Part shown: positions 1 through 8,303 of the stretch, one piece after another
How positions within the stretch are numbered: the first letter of the stretch is position 1
Layout of the letters: each line of letters begins with the position of its first letter
Assembly (NCBI GenBank): GCA_002299005.1
Contig: DBMZ01000060.1
Location: 1,627 to 11,152 of the forward strand
Length of the DNA stretch: 9,526 nucleotides
Source of the DNA: Alphaproteobacteria bacterium UBA685
GTDB taxonomy: Bacteria; Pseudomonadota; Alphaproteobacteria; Puniceispirillales; Puniceispirillaceae
Direction: 5' to 3'
The notes under the pieces: model-generated
Database searches by the model: none
The model's input: the letters and a program-made list of their open reading frames with translations, nothing else
What the model was told of the DNA's origin: nothing
Made by a program: the position numbers and the translations under genes

Positions 1-2240
1 AATCTTGCGTCAATCTCATAAAGACTGCCAGAGGCGGTTTGCGCGCTTGTCCAACTCAACAGCCGTTGGGCTAATCTTGTGTAATAATGCGTTAAGGATA
101 GCTGTTTTGGCCCATCAGACATCACCGCTTTATCACCATCATATAAAAAGATAACGTCAATATCAGATTGCGGCGTCAGGCGTCTTTGCCCCGCGCGGCC
201 GAGCAACAAGACAGCAAAATCACCGCCCTCTATGGTGCCATGCTGTGCTTCAAATTCACTGATGGTAATCGCAAAACAGGCAGATAGGCACGCATCACTC
301 AGTGCGCTTAGATATTCGTGCGCCTCTTCGGCGGCGGCGGGATAGGTGATAATATGCGCTTCGGCACGGAATTTTGCCTCTCTTGCCACAAGGCGAATAG
401 CATCAAGCTGTAATTCAGCCGGCTTGCCTTTCATCTCATTGGCCAGCCATTGGTCGAAATCACTATGCACAGATAGGGGCGCAAAAAAGCTTTCATCAAG
501 CATTTGCTCAAAAATATGCGGGCTCTTGGTCAAGGTACGCATGAGCGAGGGGGCGCTCAATGTGAAGTCAGAAATCAGCTCAATAAGCTGTGGGTGCTGG
601 TTGAGGAGCGTGAATACTTGCACCCCTGCTGGCAAGGCTTCGAGGAATTGGGCAAAGCCCATAAAATGCGCGTCAATATCGCTGCCCTTGGCAAGCTCAG
701 TCAGGACAATCGGCAATAGGCTTTGCAATTCTTGGCGCGCCCGCTCGCTTCTTGTGGCGGGCAGTCTGCCAGACATCCAGCTCTCGATTGTGCGCAGTAT
801 ATCATCAGGCCGCTGGAAGCCTTTCTCAGCCAAAAAGACCTGCTGTGCCCCCTCATCAGCGGGCCAAGCACCGCGTCGCAAAGCGCCTTCATGGGCGGCT
901 ATCATATCACCTATTATCGGATGAGAGGCGGACTCTTTGGTCGCTGATTGGAGGGTGGTCAGGTGCTGATAAAGGCTGGTCGCATCTTCAAAGCCTGCAA
1001 AACGCGCAAATTGTGTGAAATCATCCCTGTTATTGGGCGTTTGATAGATATGCGCATCACGGCAATATTGCAGGCGATGCTCAAGCGCGCGCCATTGCCA
1101 ATAAAGCGCAATCGACTGTGTGGCTTGCGCGCTGGTCAAATGCCCAGCTTGTGCCAAGGCGGCAAGGGCTTTATCTGTTTGGCAGGAGCGCAATTGCGGG
1201 TCACGCCCGCCATGAAGCAATTGTAATAAATGCGTCATCATCTCAATATGGCGAATGGCAAAGGCGCCTCTTTTGACATCAAACGCCCATGCTTGCTGGC
1301 TCATCGGGTAGTGGGTAACCCATGCGGTGAGGTCTGTGAGGATGGAATAATCAAGCTGTCTGCGCCAAATAAAGGGCGAAATGGCCTCAAGGAAAGATTT
1401 GCCAAGGGCAAGATTGCCTGCGACGGGCCGCGCTCTGATAAAGACGGCACGCTCCCAACTGCGGGCGATGGATTCATAATAGCTAATCGCCGCATCTGTT
1501 GATAGCGCAATCGCTGTTGCCCCCGGGTCAGGGCGCAGACGCAAATCAACACGCCAACCAAACCCATCAGCTGTTTGCTTTTGCAGGATTTGTATAAGGG
1601 CGCGCGAAATCTTGACGTAATCAGCGCTGCTCGCCCCTTCATAGGACGCATCATACAAGATGATGAGGTCAATATCGGAGGAGTAATTAAGCTCATGCGC
1701 GCCAAGCTTGCCCATCCCGAGAATGACCATCGCTTGCGGTGATATGCCCGCACGCTCTGTTAGGTGTAAAAGCGCCTCTTGAAGCGCAAATTCAGCGCAT
1801 TGTGATAGATGCTTCATCTGCGTCTCAACGCTGATACTGCCTGCTAGTTCGGCAAGCGCAAGCGCAAGATAGCACCGATAACGATATTGTCGCACGGCTT
1901 TCATCACGCTCTCATCATCAGAAGCCTCACGCAGACGCTTTGTTAAATCGCCCTCTGCCTGTGACACGATAGGGGCGATGTCCCCGGCAAGGGCGTGCTG
2001 GCAATCATCTGGATAATGGGCGGCATTGCGCTTGAGGGCATGATGCAAATGCGGGGCGGCATAGATGATGGCGGCGATTAGATCTGTCTGTGCTGTGTCA
2101 CTATCTCCTATTTGCCTGTCGCCTTTTTGACAGTCAGCCGCATCTAGGCACCATAAGTCTCTCAGCCTGTCATCTTGCGGCAGGAGAGGGGGTGCTAGCT
2201 TGTCTGCTAGGGGCGGATTATGGGCGCTAGTTTTTGTCAT
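1..2240 (-). CDS. glnE: Bifunctional glutamine synthetase adenylyl-removase/adenylyltransferase GlnE (C-terminus cut by window edge)
   Basis: This enzyme adenylylates glutamine synthetase (GlnA) to lower its activity and removes the AMP by phosphorolysis, under control of PII (GlnB). It is cytoplasmic. I translated the minus strand from the ATG at 2240 and found 746 uninterrupted codons to the window edge; the family is usually about 950 residues, so roughly 200 are missing. The first nucleotidyltransferase domain carries GMGKLGAHELNYSSDIDL, with metal-binding D189 and D191 (removase site; E. coli D173/D175). The second domain carries QSDIDVIFLYD, with D693 and D695 (transferase site; E. coli D701/D703). 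Its glycine-loop motif is unusual: GRAG replaces the common GKLG. Upstream in frame is TAA, so ATG 2240 is the first usable ATG; GGTGAG directly abuts it, a tight Shine-Dalgarno. It lies 53 bases after the MATE gene on the same strand and may be co-transcribed with it. Confidence 0.95.
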   Translation of the reverse strand, partial: MTKTSAHNPPLADKLAPPLLPQDDRLRDLWCLDAADCQKGDRQIGDSDTAQTDLIAAIIYAAPHLHHALKRNAAHYPDDCQHALAGDIAPIVSQAEGDLTKRLREASDDESVMKAVRQYRYRCYLALALAELAGSISVETQMKHLSQCAEFALQEALLHLTERAGISPQAMVILGMGKLGAHELNYSSDIDLIILYDASYEGASSADYVKISRALIQILQKQTADGFGWRVDLRLRPDPGATAIALSTDAAISYYESIARSWERAVFIRARPVAGNLALGKSFLEAISPFIWRRQLDYSILTDLTAWVTHYPMSQQAWAFDVKRGAFAIRHIEMMTHLLQLLHGGRDPQLRSCQTDKALAALAQAGHLTSAQATQSIALYWQWRALEHRLQYCRDAHIYQTPNNRDDFTQFARFAGFEDATSLYQHLTTLQSATKESASHPIIGDMIAAHEGALRRGAWPADEGAQQVFLAEKGFQRPDDILRTIESWMSGRLPATRSERARQELQSLLPIVLTELAKGSDIDAHFMGFAQFLEALPAGVQVFTLLNQHPQLIELISDFTLSAPSLMRTLTKSPHIFEQMLDESFFAPLSVHSDFDQWLANEMKGKPAELQLDAIRLVAREAKFRAEAHIITYPAAAEEAHEYLSALSDACLSACFAITISEFEAQHGTIEGGDFAVLLLGRAGQRRLTPQSDIDVIFLYDGDKAVMSDGPKQLSLTHYYTRLAQRLLSWTSAQTASGSLYEIDAR

Positions 2241-2260
2241 CTCACCATAGTTTATAGCTA

Positions 2261-2272
2261 AATAAGCTTATT
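2261..2272. repeat. 12-bp perfect palindrome in the MATE-glnE gap
   Basis: AATAAGCTTATT is a perfect self-complementary 12-mer in the 53-base gap between the MATE stop codon and the glnE start. It has no loop, no GC-rich stem and no following T-run, so it does not look like a terminator. It could be an operator half-site pair or simply chance in an AT-rich spacer. No other element is evident in this gap apart from the GGTGAG next to the glnE start. Confidence 0.3.
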
Positions 2273-2293
2273 GATAAAGAGCGATAGCCGTTT

Positions 2294-3688
2294 TTAGCCT
2301 ACTAAGATAGCGCGCCCTTTGGCAATCAAATCAAGGTGCCGTGACCAGCGATAGGTCGTCAAAACAGACGCCACCGTCAAGCCAATGCCAAGACCGCCCC
2401 ACACAGAGGCTGGGCCAAATTCAAACACAAAGGCAAATAGGATAGCACAACCAACGCCCACCCCCCAATAAGAGGCAACCGCGATAACCGCCGGAATTTT
2501 TGTATCATTGATACCGCGCAATTTGGCGCCAGCTATCACTTGCATGCCGTCAACCACTTGGAATAGGCCAATATAGAAAAGCATCGCCACAACCACAGGC
2601 AGGGTCGCGCTGTAATTAGCATCGCTTTCTTTGATAAAGATATTTGCCAATTCTGTGGGAAAGATAAGCAATAAGATGGTCATTGGAAGGGCGATAATCA
2701 GGCCAAGCATATGCGCCGACCAGCCAGCGGTGCCGACATTATGCGCTTCATTCGCGCCAGCCGCTCTGCCCACAACAGACGCGGTCGCCTGTGACAGGCC
2801 AAGTGGCACCATAAAGGCCATAGCCGCGATTTGATTAGCAATGCCAGCAGAGGCAAGCGCCGTGGTGCCGAACGTGCCAATCATAAAGCCAGCAATGATA
2901 AACATGCTTGTTTCACTCAAGACAATCACCGCATTGGGAATGCCAAGGCGAATAATGCGCCGCATCAAGCTGATATCAATGCGCCACAGCCTTTTGAACG
3001 GATGCATCGCCGCAAAGGCAGGGTTAAATTGCACATAAAGCGCGAATAAAGCTGTCATCGATAGATAGCTGATGAAGGTTGCGATAGCGATCCCCTCTAG
3101 CCCCATCGGCGCAATCCCAAAGCCGCCATTTGCCAAGAGGGGGTTTAAGACAAGATTTATCGCCAAGCCTATTAGGGTTATGACAAGCTGTGCTTTTGTC
3201 TTTTGCGTGCCAATGACAAAGAAACGGAAAATCAGAAATAAGAAAAAGGCAGGTAATGTCAGGCCAGACCAGAACAAATAAGGCTTGGCATGCGCGGCCA
3301 CATCTGCGCCTTGCCCTAATAAGGTCAGGATAGGCGCGCCAAAGATAACAAGCGGCATGAAAAGCACGCTCAGAAGCAGGGCAATCACAAGCCCTTGGCG
3401 AAAGGTGCGCCGTGCCCCATCATTATCGCCGCTCCCTATTGCTTGCGAGATTAGGGGCGAGATAACAGCTGTAAGGCCAAGGGTGAAGAAATAAAGCGGC
3501 TGGTAATAGCGAATAGCCAAAGACCCTGCGGCAAGGTCAAAGACGCTTAGATGCCCCATCATAATGATATCAGCCGTCATAATGCCAAAAGAGGTCACTT
3601 GCGAGGCCACCAAAGGCAACATGAGCTTTGTTAAACGGCGCATCATATCGCCCGAAATAAATTGTGATGGTATATAAAATGGTTTCAC
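2294..3688 (-). CDS. MATE family multidrug efflux transporter (NorM-like)
   Basis: This is an inner-membrane antiporter of the MATE family, which exports cationic drugs or metabolites in exchange for Na+ or H+. At 464 residues it has the usual family length and is hydrophobic almost throughout, consistent with 12 membrane helices. Family marks include D40 in TADIIMMG of the first helix, the two-fold repeat break near residues 225-245, E249 in LSETSMF of helix 7, MVPLGLSQATASVVGRAAGA at 283-302, and VDGMQVIAGAKLRGINDT from 379, with D380. These acidic positions correspond to the cation-binding residues described in NorM proteins. The start is GTG at 3688, preceded by CTAAGG at 8 bases spacing; an internal ATG at 3646 (codon 15) has no comparable ribosome site and would clip the N-terminal segment. 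It is transcribed divergently from the RND pair and upstream of glnE. Substrate cannot be told from sequence. Confidence 0.93.
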   Translation of the reverse strand: MKPFYIPSQFISGDMMRRLTKLMLPLVASQVTSFGIMTADIIMMGHLSVFDLAAGSLAIRYYQPLYFFTLGLTAVISPLISQAIGSGDNDGARRTFRQGLVIALLLSVLFMPLVIFGAPILTLLGQGADVAAHAKPYLFWSGLTLPAFFLFLIFRFFVIGTQKTKAQLVITLIGLAINLVLNPLLANGGFGIAPMGLEGIAIATFISYLSMTALFALYVQFNPAFAAMHPFKRLWRIDISLMRRIIRLGIPNAVIVLSETSMFIIAGFMIGTFGTTALASAGIANQIAAMAFMVPLGLSQATASVVGRAAGANEAHNVGTAGWSAHMLGLIIALPMTILLLIFPTELANIFIKESDANYSATLPVVVAMLFYIGLFQVVDGMQVIAGAKLRGINDTKIPAVIAVASYWGVGVGCAILFAFVFEFGPASVWGGLGIGLTVASVLTTYRWSRHLDLIAKGRAILVG

Positions 3689-3845
3689 AAAAGCGGCCTT
3701 AGCGTCAGAATATGGTCAGATGAAAAATAAGTATCATGGATGTTGGACAATAACGTATTGGGCGCTTATAAGATAGCGCAAATGAAAGACTGGCTATTCA
3801 TCCAACAACCTGTGTCTATCGTAATGATAAACAAGAAAGAATAGG

Positions 3846-3863
3846 CGCCCTCATAGGGGGGCG
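3846..3863. repeat. GC-rich hairpin in the divergent promoter region
   Basis: CGCCCTC and GGGGGCG form a 7-bp stem (one G-T wobble) around an ATAG loop, about 105 bases upstream of the adaptor-protein start. No T-run follows on the plus strand, and only a weak pyrimidine-rich stretch follows on the minus strand, so a classic intrinsic terminator is unlikely. It could be an RNA leader structure or part of an operator. Confidence 0.4.
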
Positions 3864-3957
3864 GCTTAGTGATGTTGTCGCATTTTTCCATTCGTTATTT
3901 ACATTATTTGCTTAGATAGTTTTTCCCCAATCATGACTCTTTTTTGAAGAGCAGAGC

Positions 3958-3962
3958 AGAGG
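3958..3962 (+). promoter_or_regulatory. Ribosome binding site that sets the adaptor-protein start
   Basis: AGAGG lies 5 bases before the ATG at 3968. A TTG eight codons upstream (3944) is also in frame but is preceded only by a T-rich run with no purine-rich site, so the ATG is preferred. Confidence 0.7.
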
Positions 3963-3967
3963 CCCTT

Positions 3968-5140
3968 ATGTTCAAGAAAATCATCCTGACATTTTTAGTG
4001 CGTGGTGTGCCAGCCATTATTGTTTTTGCCGGTTTTATTGCCCTTTATAATTATTTGGTGGCAACAAAGCCGCAGGTTGAATCAGAACCTGCCGCGCCGC
4101 AAATTTGGACAGTGAAACAGGTAGAAGTTGAAAATAGGCAAGCCCAGCCTGTTGAAATTGCCTATGGGACGGTCGAAGCCTCGCGCACCGCAGATGTGCG
4201 GTTCTCGGTCCAAGGTGAGGTCGCATGGATTTCACCAAAGATGCGCAATGGTGCCAAAATAGTTAAGGGTGATGAGCTTGCCCGCCTTGATATGACGCGC
4301 TATCAGCTGGCTCTTGATGAATTGCTTGCCCAAATCGCTGGTGAAGAGGCGCAAACAGCCTCTCTTGAAACACAGCTTGCGTTGCGTGAAAAGACACTTG
4401 CCCGTACAAAAGGCATGGCCCAGCAGAATGTTGTCTCAGATGCGGTTCTTGATGATGCGGAATTGGCAGTTGCTGTCACAAAAGGACAGCTGATTGCCTC
4501 GCAATCACGCACCGCCCAATTGCGCGTGGCTGAACGTGCGCGCCGCAAAGATATTGAAGATTCAAGCCTGAAAGCGCCTTTCACTGGCACGCTTTCAAAT
4601 GTGAATGTCGGCCTTGGTCAAATCGCCTCATCAGCGGTGGCGATTGCGCGTATCACCGACCAAAGCTCGCTTGAAGTGCCGTTTGTGGTAAAGGCAGAAA
4701 TCTATGCCAATGCGCTGGAATTGCTTGGTCAGACCGTGTCGGTTACATGGCAGTCAGGCGACCGCAAGGTTGCGCGCGCAAAGGCCTTTATCGCCAGAAC
4801 AAATGCTGAGCTTGATAAAATTGATGGGGGCGGGCGCTTTTATGCTGAGCTGATTGACGCAGAAAAATCAGCCATTCGCCCGGGCGCCTTTGTGAAAATC
4901 GAATTTATTGGCCGCTCGTTCAAGAGCGTTGCGGCATTGCCTGAAGAGGCGCTATTTGGCGATGATTTGGTCTATATCAATGAGGGGGGCACTGTGCGTT
5001 CTCAAAAGGTAGAGCTTGTGTGGCGTGAGCCGGGGACGGTCTATCTGAAAGGCCTTGAAGATGGCACCCAGCTGGTGGCAACGCGCCTGCCGGGTATCGG
5101 TGATGGTATCAAAGTGCGCACTGTCTCAGCTGGTCAATAA
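3968..5140 (+). CDS. RND efflux periplasmic adaptor (membrane fusion protein, HlyD/AcrA-like)
   Basis: The adaptor links an RND permease in the inner membrane to an outer-membrane TolC-type channel. From ATG 3968 the protein is 390 residues. Residues 2-28 hold a single hydrophobic membrane anchor (IILTFLVRGVPAIIVFAGF) with no lipobox cysteine, so it is membrane-anchored rather than a lipoprotein. Then follow the first half of the lipoyl/barrel-sandwich domain (about 65-107, GTVEASRTADVRFSVQGEV), an alpha-helical hairpin rich in Ala, Glu, Leu and Gln (about 109-198), the second lipoyl half (about 199-225, LKAPFTGTLSNVNVGLGQ), a beta-barrel (about 230-310) and a membrane-proximal domain ending in GIGDGIKVRTVSAGQ. 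The short hairpin is typical of RND adaptors. The RND permease starts 27 bases downstream, so the two surely form one operon. No outer-membrane channel gene is in the window. Confidence 0.93.
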   Translation: MFKKIILTFLVRGVPAIIVFAGFIALYNYLVATKPQVESEPAAPQIWTVKQVEVENRQAQPVEIAYGTVEASRTADVRFSVQGEVAWISPKMRNGAKIVKGDELARLDMTRYQLALDELLAQIAGEEAQTASLETQLALREKTLARTKGMAQQNVVSDAVLDDAELAVAVTKGQLIASQSRTAQLRVAERARRKDIEDSSLKAPFTGTLSNVNVGLGQIASSAVAIARITDQSSLEVPFVVKAEIYANALELLGQTVSVTWQSGDRKVARAKAFIARTNAELDKIDGGGRFYAELIDAEKSAIRPGAFVKIEFIGRSFKSVAALPEEALFGDDLVYINEGGTVRSQKVELVWREPGTVYLKGLEDGTQLVATRLPGIGDGIKVRTVSAGQ

Positions 5141-5153
5141 GCGGAATACGAAA

Positions 5154-5158
5154 AGGAG
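5154..5158 (+). promoter_or_regulatory. Ribosome binding site of the RND permease
   Basis: AGGAG lies 9 bases before the ATG at 5168, inside the 27-base gap after the adaptor stop codon. The close spacing and strong site support translation of the permease from the shared mRNA. Confidence 0.7.
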
Positions 5159-5167
5159 CAAAATAAT

Positions 5168-8100
5168 ATGTTTGCATCAATGATTGAGTTTTTCGCGCGC
5201 CATAGAACCGCCGCCAATATTGTGATGGTTGTGATGGTTGTCACGGGCATTATCTCAGCTGATAGGTTGAACCGCCAGTTTTTCCCAGATGTAGATGTGG
5301 AAATAGTCGCGGTCTCTGTGGTCTGGTCAGGCGCGACGGCCGAAGATGTCGATAGTAACATCGTCCAGCCCCTAGAGCCTGAATTGCGCACCATTGCCAA
5401 TGTGAAAAAGGTCTCATCAAGCTCATTTGAAGGGGTCGCACAAACACAAGTCGAATTTGTCTTTGGCACAGATATGCAAAAGGCATTGGCAGATGTAGAA
5501 GCGGCCGTTGGCCAAGTTGATTTTCCCAAAGATGCCGAGGCAGCGAAGGTTGTAAAAGGCGAGTTTTATGACACGATTTCACGTGTCGTGCTTCATGGCC
5601 CATTACCGCTGGAAGCTTTGCGCTATTATGGCAAATCTATCAAAGAAGATTTGTTGCAGATTGGCGTTGATAAGGTCGAAGTTCTCGGTCTGCCTGATGA
5701 AGAAATTCTGATTGAAGTCAATGAATTAGAGCTTGCACGCTTGGGCCTTACGCTTGGCAGCATCTCTAATGTGATTGCCTCGTTGTCGGTTGATGTCCCT
5801 GCGGGCCGGTTTGCGGATGGGGCTTTGCGCGTGCGCTCATTGGGGTTACGTAAAACGGCGAATGAATATCGTGATGTTGAAATCCTGTCGCGCCCTGATG
5901 GTAGCCGTGTGCTATTGGGCGATGTGGCGACTATCACAGATACCATCTCAGATCCTGCGACCTTACAATTTTATCGTGGCAACCCTGCGGTAGAGCTGCA
6001 TATTCAGCGCGGCAAATCATCTGATAGCTTGACCGTAAATGCGCTTGTGCAGGATTTTATCACGCAAAAGCAACGTGAATTGCCAACGAATTTAACGCTT
6101 ATCCAGCATGATGTTGCGGCGATTTTGATCTCTGAGCGTATCAGCTTGATGGTTGAAAATGGTCTTGGCGGTCTGTTGATTGTGATGGGCGTTCTGTTCT
6201 TATTCCTGTCTAGCCGTGTTGCCTTTTGGGTGGCCGCTGGTATTCCTGTGGCGTTCTTGGCAACCTTCTCTGTGATGCTTGTCTCTGGTCAGTCGATTAA
6301 TATGATCTCGCTCTTTGGTCTTATCATGGCGCTTGGGATTGTGGTGGATGATGCGATTGTCATTGGGGAGCATGCGGAATATCTGCGTCAAAAGCGTAAT
6401 TTGCCTATCGCAGATGCCTCTGTGCTAGCGGCAAAACGTATGGGGCCACCGGTTATCTCAGCGATGCTGACAACCGTGGCGGCTTTCTTGCCTCTCTTTA
6501 TGGTCAAGGGCATTATTGGCGTCATCATTGGCGCTATTCCTGCGGTGGTTTGTGCGGTGCTTGTCGCATCATTGCTTGAATGTTTCTTCATTCTGCCAGC
6601 TCACTTGGCGCATTATGGCGCGGCCAAGACATCAGAGCCTTCATGGTTTAGACGGACATTTGATGGCGGCTTTAACTATTTCAAAGACCGTATTTTTTAT
6701 CAGATTGTCAAAGCGACTTTCCGCTTTCGTTATGTGACTTTTGCCTTTGCTTTCGGTTTGCTGATCTTTGCGGTTGGCATGATGGCAGGCGGGCGTGTGA
6801 ATTTTGTCTTCTTCTCCGCGCCAGAGGCCGACCGTGTTTTTGCTAATGTGACAATGGCATCAGGGGCGACCAGAACACAGACATTGACCATGCTAGAGGA
6901 GGTCGAACGCGCGCTTGATAAGGTCCAAGATGATTTGACGCAAGATGATGAAGAGCTGGTGCGCTTTGCCTATTCAAAAATTGGTGGCACCTTCACAGCT
7001 GATCCCGGCACACCGGCAGGTGGCTCGAATGAGTTGCTAGCAGGGATGGTGATTGAGCTTATCACCGCTGATAAGCGCGCTGTGCGTGTTGATGAATTTG
7101 TTGATGCGCTGCGTGCTGAGATTAAGCCGATGCCGGCGCTTGAGCGTCTACTGGTGCGTGCGCCTACAGGGGGGCCTCCTGGTCGTGAATTTGATTTGCG
7201 TCTGATGGGTGATGATCTTGAATTGCTAAAATTATCAGCGCTTGAGATTGCCCAAAAGGTAGATGCTATTCCGGGCACAAATGATATTGATGAAAACCTA
7301 AATTATGGCGCAGAAGAGCGGATTATCCGCTTAACATCGCTTGGCAGGTCGCTTGGCTTTACTGTCAGCTCTGTTGGCTCACAGGTAAGAGCGGCGCTTG
7401 ATGGGTCTGTGGTTAAACGCTTCCCAAGAGGCGATGAGGAAGTCACCGTGCGCCTATCTCTGCCGCGCGCAGATGTGGCGACAGATTCGCTTGGCTCATT
7501 GCGCCTGATTACCCCGCAAGGCACCTATGTTGATTTGGCTGATGTGGCGACGATTGAGCCACGCCTTGGCTTTAATGTTGTGCGTCGCCAAGATGGGTTC
7601 CGTGAGGTCGCTATCCAAGGTGATTTGGATGATAAGGTGATTAACACAACCCAAGCCAAAGACGCTATTTTGGCTGATGGGCTTGACGAGGCTGTGACGG
7701 GCAAGGGCCTTCGTTATCGCTTTGATGGCCGTGATCAAGAGCAAGGTGAGGCGTTTGCTGATATGTCGACAGGCGGGACGCTTGCTTTGATTTGCATCTA
7801 TGTGATTTTGGCATGGGTATTCTCTAGCTGGTCACGTCCTTTTGCTGTGATGATTATGATCCCTTTTGGCCTGATTGGCGCGGTGGTTGGTCACTATGTG
7901 ATGGGTCTATCGATGAATATCCTGTCAATGTTTGCGCTTGTCGCGCTCTCGGGGATTGTGGTGAATAACTCAATCATCCTTGTGGCAACCATCACAAGGC
8001 GGCTTGAAGAGCTTGACGGGGATTTTGAGACAGCCGTCATATCAGGCGCTGTGGACAGGTTGCGGCCTGTCTTATTGACCTCTATGACGACCATTGGCGG

Positions 8101-8299
8101 CTTGTCGACTTTGATGTTCGAGACATCCTTGCAAGCACAATTTTTGATCCCCATGGCAACTACTTTGGTCTTTGGACTAGCCGTGACAACCGCTTTGGTG
8201 CTATTCCTAGTGCCAGCAACTTTGGGTATTGGCCGTGATATTGGCCAGGGCGTGAATGCGGTCATAAGACCGGTTGTACGCATTTTCCAGAGAGGCTAA
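5168..8299 (+). CDS. RND efflux permease, AcrB/AcrD/AcrF family
   Basis: This is a proton-driven trimeric exporter of the inner membrane that takes substrates from the periplasm or outer membrane leaflet into a tripartite pump. The 1043 residues match the family norm (about 1,050). Helix 1 is at about 13-32, the first periplasmic porter loop at about 36-325 (FFPDVDVEIVAVSV, then ATAEDVDSNIVQPLE), helices 2-6 at about 328-480, helix 7 at about 521-540, the second porter loop at about 541-865 and helices 8-12 at about 866-1035. In helix 4, GIVVDDAIVIGEHAE holds D394 and D395 (AcrB D407/D408). R964 and T971 in DRLRPVLLTS match AcrB R971/T978. The AcrB K940 position is N933 (GIVVNNSII), so the relay lysine is absent. 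The second porter loop contains the GREFDLRLMGDD segment. It is coupled to the upstream adaptor. The residues suggest a drug-type (HAE-like) rather than heavy-metal transporter; the substrate is unknown. Confidence 0.95.
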   Translation: MFASMIEFFARHRTAANIVMVVMVVTGIISADRLNRQFFPDVDVEIVAVSVVWSGATAEDVDSNIVQPLEPELRTIANVKKVSSSSFEGVAQTQVEFVFGTDMQKALADVEAAVGQVDFPKDAEAAKVVKGEFYDTISRVVLHGPLPLEALRYYGKSIKEDLLQIGVDKVEVLGLPDEEILIEVNELELARLGLTLGSISNVIASLSVDVPAGRFADGALRVRSLGLRKTANEYRDVEILSRPDGSRVLLGDVATITDTISDPATLQFYRGNPAVELHIQRGKSSDSLTVNALVQDFITQKQRELPTNLTLIQHDVAAILISERISLMVENGLGGLLIVMGVLFLFLSSRVAFWVAAGIPVAFLATFSVMLVSGQSINMISLFGLIMALGIVVDDAIVIGEHAEYLRQKRNLPIADASVLAAKRMGPPVISAMLTTVAAFLPLFMVKGIIGVIIGAIPAVVCAVLVASLLECFFILPAHLAHYGAAKTSEPSWFRRTFDGGFNYFKDRIFYQIVKATFRFRYVTFAFAFGLLIFAVGMMAGGRVNFVFFSAPEADRVFANVTMASGATRTQTLTMLEEVERALDKVQDDLTQDDEELVRFAYSKIGGTFTADPGTPAGGSNELLAGMVIELITADKRAVRVDEFVDALRAEIKPMPALERLLVRAPTGGPPGREFDLRLMGDDLELLKLSALEIAQKVDAIPGTNDIDENLNYGAEERIIRLTSLGRSLGFTVSSVGSQVRAALDGSVVKRFPRGDEEVTVRLSLPRADVATDSLGSLRLITPQGTYVDLADVATIEPRLGFNVVRRQDGFREVAIQGDLDDKVINTTQAKDAILADGLDEAVTGKGLRYRFDGRDQEQGEAFADMSTGGTLALICIYVILAWVFSSWSRPFAVMIMIPFGLIGAVVGHYVMGLSMNILSMFALVALSGIVVNNSIILVATITRRLEELDGDFETAVISGAVDRLRPVLLTSMTTIGGLSTLMFETSLQAQFLIPMATTLVFGLAVTTALVLFLVPATLGIGRDIGQGVNAVIRPVVRIFQRG

Positions 8300-8303
8300 G
8301 TGT

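Larger units (their letters stand above)
3689..3967. promoter_or_regulatory. Divergent intergenic region between MATE and RND operon
   Basis: This 279-base stretch must hold the leftward promoter of the MATE gene and the rightward promoter of the RND pair. It is clearly more AT-rich than the flanking genes, especially 3878-3945. I could not assign convincing -35/-10 pairs on either strand. Structures present are an interrupted repeat GCGCT...AGCGC (3762-3766 and 3775-3779), a longer-range inverted pair TGTTGGA (3741-3747) and TCCAACA (3801-3807) surrounding it, and a GC-rich hairpin at 3846-3863. Any of these could be operators for a regulator encoded elsewhere, but no regulator gene lies here. 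Confidence 0.6.

Noticed and set aside
346..1753. Several open frames of 90-190 codons on both strands across 346-1753
   Set aside because: They are shadows of glnE. Their translations are low in recognisable motifs and rich in Arg, Ser and Cys, while the glnE frame is open throughout with clear catalytic motifs.
3782..3844. Possible 20-residue leader peptide (MKDWLFIQQPVSIVMINKKE) ending just before the 3846-3863 hairpin, resembling an attenuator layout
   Set aside because: There is no ribosome binding site before the ATG, no run of a regulatory codon, and no T-run after the hairpin. Length and position are compatible with chance.
3944..3967. TTG at 3944 as start of the adaptor protein
   Set aside because: It lacks an upstream purine-rich site; the ATG at 3968 has AGAGG at 5 bases and directly begins the membrane anchor.
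5134..8283. Several minus-strand open frames of 60-130 codons opposite the adaptor stop and RND permease
   Set aside because: They lie antisense to a permease with intact motifs from end to end, and they show no family motif or plausible ribosome site.
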